A stretch of 64,000 nucleotides of DNA. Origin: an uncultured Treponema sp. GTDB lineage: Bacteria > Spirochaetota > Spirochaetia > Treponematales > Treponemataceae. The stretch covers positions 186,001 through 250,000 of the forward strand of contig CAMKEG010000001.1 in assembly GCA_946411505.1 (NCBI GenBank), read 5' to 3'. The notes under the pieces were generated by a model that was not told the DNA's origin, ran no database searches, and saw nothing but the letters and a program-made list of their open reading frames with translations. The position numbers were made by a program, and so were the translations under genes. Numbering within the stretch: the first letter of the stretch is position 1; the number at the start of each line of letters is the position of its first letter. Below, piece after piece: positions 61,902-64,000 of this stretch.

Positions 61902-62393
61902 TCACATGTCTTTATATGTTTGAACAGAATCTTCCAAGTGCTCGATTTTGACGCCGGCTTGCTTGAACATTTCAAGCGAGTCTTCCTCGTCGTGGTAGTG
62001 TTTTTCGCAGACCACCCTTTTTATTCCGCAATTGATTATAAGCATCGCGCAAGTGCGGCAAGGCGTCATCTTGCAGTAGACCGTTCCGCCGTCAATCGAA
62101 ATGCCGCGCTTGGCCGCCTGGCAAATGGCGTTTTGCTCGGCGTGAACCGTGCGCACGCAGTGGTTTGTGACAGAGCCGTCGGCGTGGACGCTCTTTCTAA
62201 AAAGGTGGCCCACGTCGTCGCAGTGAGGAAGGCCGGCCGGGCTTCCGACATATCCCGTCACTAAAATCTGGTTGTCGCGGGCGATTACGCAGCCGCTCCT
62301 GCCCCTGTCGCAAGTGGCGCGCTTGGCGATTGTCCTGGCCACTTCCATAAAATATTCGTCCCAAGTGGGGCGGACGTACTTTTCTTCGCTCAT
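61902..62393 (-). CDS. dCMP/cytidine-type deaminase (ComEB family)
   Basis: 163 aa. Zinc motifs CVRTVHAEQNAICQAA (HAE) near residue 80 and KMTPCRTCAMLIINCGI (PCxxC) near 108; upstream CDRGRSGCVIARDNQIL. Length and the VGSPAGLPHCDD insert match dCMP deaminases that feed dUMP to thymidylate synthesis. The ATG at 62393 lies 6 nt after a TATATT box; an earlier in-frame ATG falls inside the box. Single-gene unit. Confidence 0.9.
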   Translation of the reverse strand: MSEEKYVRPTWDEYFMEVARTIAKRATCDRGRSGCVIARDNQILVTGYVGSPAGLPHCDDVGHLFRKSVHADGSVTNHCVRTVHAEQNAICQAAKRGISIDGGTVYCKMTPCRTCAMLIINCGIKRVVCEKHYHDEEDSLEMFKQAGVKIEHLEDSVQTYKDM

Positions 62394-62399
62394 AAAAAA

Positions 62400-62428
62400 A
62401 ATATACAATATTTTTGTATTATAATCAA
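62400..62428 (-). promoter_or_regulatory. Promoter of the deaminase gene
   Basis: Minus strand TTGATT (62423-62428), 17-nt spacer, TATATT (62400-62405), 6 nt of T to ATG 62393. Confidence 0.7.
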
Positions 62429-62551
62429 CATAAAAAAAACAAAAAAAATGTGTTATATTTTTTTTGTTTTCGTTTTTTTTGCGCTAACTCTTATATGATA
62501 TATATGTCATGTATATGGCAAAAAGTTTATTTTCATAGAGAGGGATTATTT

Positions 62552-63727
62552 ATGAAAGCGTTAAGAAAGGCTGCGGCGCTGGCGGCGCTGCTTGTTGCGG
62601 GAAGCTTTGTTTGGGCTCAAGATTCGGCAGCCTATTCGCCGGAGGAGTTTAAAAAGCTTCAAGATGAATACACAAGCATAAGGGACTCAAAGGGCTTGGA
62701 TTATGTCGCAAGCATTGCCGGCATGTTAAAATTTTCCAGGGAGAATCCAAACTTTATAAGCGCCCATGTTGACTTGGCGATTTTTAACTTTAGGACGGAC
62801 ATAACAAAGGACGCGGCGATAATGGAATACGGCAGGGCGATGTCTGTCTTGGGCAAAACGCCCGACAGTCCGGAAGGAAAATTGGCGAAGGCTAAGTTTT
62901 ACCAACTTTCAGCGGAACTGCTTCTTGCCATAGTTAAAGATGAAGCGGCGGCGGAACGGGAAGCGAATAAATGCATTGAGTATGACGACGGCGTTGGAAC
63001 AGAGCTGTCTTACGAACTTGCGAAACATTATATGGCGACAGACAACAATTCCAGAGCCTTCGCTTGGTATCAAAAGGCGTTGAAATTGGACAAGGATTTG
63101 GAGCGCATGAAAACAAAGGACGTCCAAGACATTGCGTCCGCATACAACAAGATTGGGAAACGCAAGGAACTGAACGCCCTTTTTGAAAGAATCCTAAATC
63201 AAAAAAAGGGCGTCTATTATCCAACTTTTGGAGCCGCGGCGGCGTCGTCTTATGAAAAATGCAAGCAAAAGCCCAAAGCTGTTTTTGTCGCCATGCTTGA
63301 CCAGGAATACACGGACACCTACAAGGAAAGCTCTCCGGAAGAAATGCTTTCAATCCTTGAAAAATCCTTCAAAAAGGACAAGGACTGCGCGCCCTGTATT
63401 GATTTTGTAAGAAAATTCTACGACAAGGACGCGGCGCTGGAACAGGCGGACTTGGATTCGCTCCCGGAAGACGTCCGCGGCTTTTTGACGGTCCGCTACA
63501 TGTACAAGATGAAGAACTCAAACGACATCGTGGCTTTGCGGGAGGAGTTTGAAAGCTTCTTCAAGCCAATCGGAAACTTTTACATCCGCCTTTACGAAAA
63601 GGCCGAAAAAAACGGAGACAAGGCCGCGCAAAAAGAGCTGGCGGAAATTCTTTTGAGCCCCGCCTGCAATTCCAAAGGACTTAACCGCTTTGCCGCCAAG
63701 ATGACGGCAAAAACGAAAAACCAATAA
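62552..63727 (+). CDS. Exported helical-repeat (TPR-like) protein
   Basis: 391 aa. The start follows AGAGAGGGATT; signal peptide MKALRKAAALAALLVAGSFVWA. The body is almost all helical, with TPR-like pairs (NPNFISAHVDLAIFNFRTD, AKHYMATDNNSRAFAWYQKALKLD, IASAYNKIGKRKELNALFERIL). A late CAPCIDF motif gives two nearby Cys. Likely periplasmic scaffold; partner unknown. It is followed, 16 nt after its stop, by a lipoprotein gene with similar repeats, so the two may work together. Confidence 0.7.
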   Translation: MKALRKAAALAALLVAGSFVWAQDSAAYSPEEFKKLQDEYTSIRDSKGLDYVASIAGMLKFSRENPNFISAHVDLAIFNFRTDITKDAAIMEYGRAMSVLGKTPDSPEGKLAKAKFYQLSAELLLAIVKDEAAAEREANKCIEYDDGVGTELSYELAKHYMATDNNSRAFAWYQKALKLDKDLERMKTKDVQDIASAYNKIGKRKELNALFERILNQKKGVYYPTFGAAAASSYEKCKQKPKAVFVAMLDQEYTDTYKESSPEEMLSILEKSFKKDKDCAPCIDFVRKFYDKDAALEQADLDSLPEDVRGFLTVRYMYKMKNSNDIVALREEFESFFKPIGNFYIRLYEKAEKNGDKAAQKELAEILLSPACNSKGLNRFAAKMTAKTKNQ

Positions 63728-63743
63728 AAGGAGGTTATAAAAA

Positions 63744-64000
63744 ATTAAACGGCGCCCAATTTGGGTCGCCGCCCTGCTCTTGTCTTGCGCGCTTTTTGCC
63801 GGCTGCGCGGACAAGGGAGCGGCCAGAACGTTGTACATAAAGGCGCTCGAAAGATATGGACAAAAAGACTTTGAAAAAGCGGACGCCTTTATTGACCAAA
63901 GCTTAAAGTTAGACAAAAAGAACGACCAGGCTAAATTTCTTAAAGCCAAAATTTATTTTTTTCAAGGGCGATACAAGGAAGCCCAAGAAAAACTTTTAGA
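63744..64000 (+). CDS. TPR lipoprotein, 5' part, apparent ATT start codon (partial)
   Basis: A strong AAAGGAGG (63727-63734) is followed after 9 nt by ATT AAA CGG. The frame reads (M)KRRPIWVAALLLSCALFAGC, a lipoprotein signal with lipobox FAGC. A TPR-like repeat follows (ALERYGQKDFEKADAFIDQS, QGRYKEAQEKL). An in-frame TAA lies directly upstream (63738-63740) and no ATG, GTG or TTG stands in a proper position, so ATT is the best initiator. The gene runs off the window end. A point mutation or a sequencing error of ATG is the alternative. Confidence 0.65.
   Translation, partial: MKRRPIWVAALLLSCALFAGCADKGAARTLYIKALERYGQKDFEKADAFIDQSLKLDKKNDQAKFLKAKIYFFQGRYKEAQEKLL

Overview
The window reads as the chromosome of a host-associated spirochaete, most likely a gut or rumen Treponema with a fairly GC-rich genome. 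Support comes from a P83/100-family antigen, a complete rnfCDGEAB cluster, many lipoproteins with relaxed lipoboxes, an outer-membrane barrel paired with a gene carrying a G11 homopolymer (compare the phase-variable G tracts of T. pallidum), and the dnaG-rpoD and mreBCD-mrdA-rodA blocks. No phage, plasmid, IS transposase or CRISPR array is visible.

Layout. 1-1928: end of an unknown gene, then an amylosucrase-type GH13 enzyme. 2005-8821: an envelope operon (promoter, small secreted protein broken by a G11 tract, outer-membrane barrel, FecR-domain protein, 1403-aa chimeric lipoprotein, terminator). 8863-12882: fadD, rsmD, ankyrin protein. 12923-14833: rpsF-ssb-rpsR-rplI with promoter, structured leader and terminators. 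14903-20931: dnaB, P83/100, a beta-propeller-like protein, rlmD. 20972-25338: lipase, two copies of a structured RNA repeat, pcnB, a P-loop/Gls24-like fusion, an RluA enzyme. 25413-33766: PAP2-like protein, membrane protein, Rnf cluster, GH57-like protein. 33793-41277: tRNA-Thr and tRNA-Tyr, YkgJ and metallo-hydrolase genes, mltG, dnaG, rpoD, a zinc-ribbon protein. 41287-48335: rnpB, TPR protein, mreBCD, mrdA, rodA. 48569-56447: tRNA-Pro, third RNA repeat copy, mfd, three small genes, trpS, a low-GC gene. 56502-64000: fourth RNA repeat copy, folC, alr, lipoprotein, thrC, dCMP deaminase, a secreted helical protein, and a lipoprotein gene that apparently starts at ATT.

Four observations stand out. 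(1) Four dispersed intergenic copies of a roughly 155-165 nt sequence fold into the same nested hairpin. Several stems differ between copies by compensatory changes while the loops stay the same, so this looks like an RNA (or single-stranded DNA) family under structural selection; I recognise no name for it. (2) Many promoters place the -10 hexamer only 6-7 nt before the start codon with no Shine-Dalgarno sequence, which predicts leaderless mRNAs; operon-internal genes and most exported-protein genes have GGAG-type sites instead. (3) The G11 tract at the head of the envelope operon is out of frame; 9 or 12 Gs would restore one 155-aa protein whose stop overlaps the start of the barrel gene. 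(4) The Rnf subunits RnfD and RnfG lack the usual flavinylation motif and RnfB is reduced.

Cell-envelope growth (MreBCD, PBP2, RodA, MltG, Alr), replication and transcription (DnaB, DnaG, RpoD, Mfd, Ssb), RNA processing (RNase P RNA, PcnB, RlmD, RsmD, RluA) and energy coupling (Rnf) make up the core. The variable part is the surface operon and the RNA repeat.
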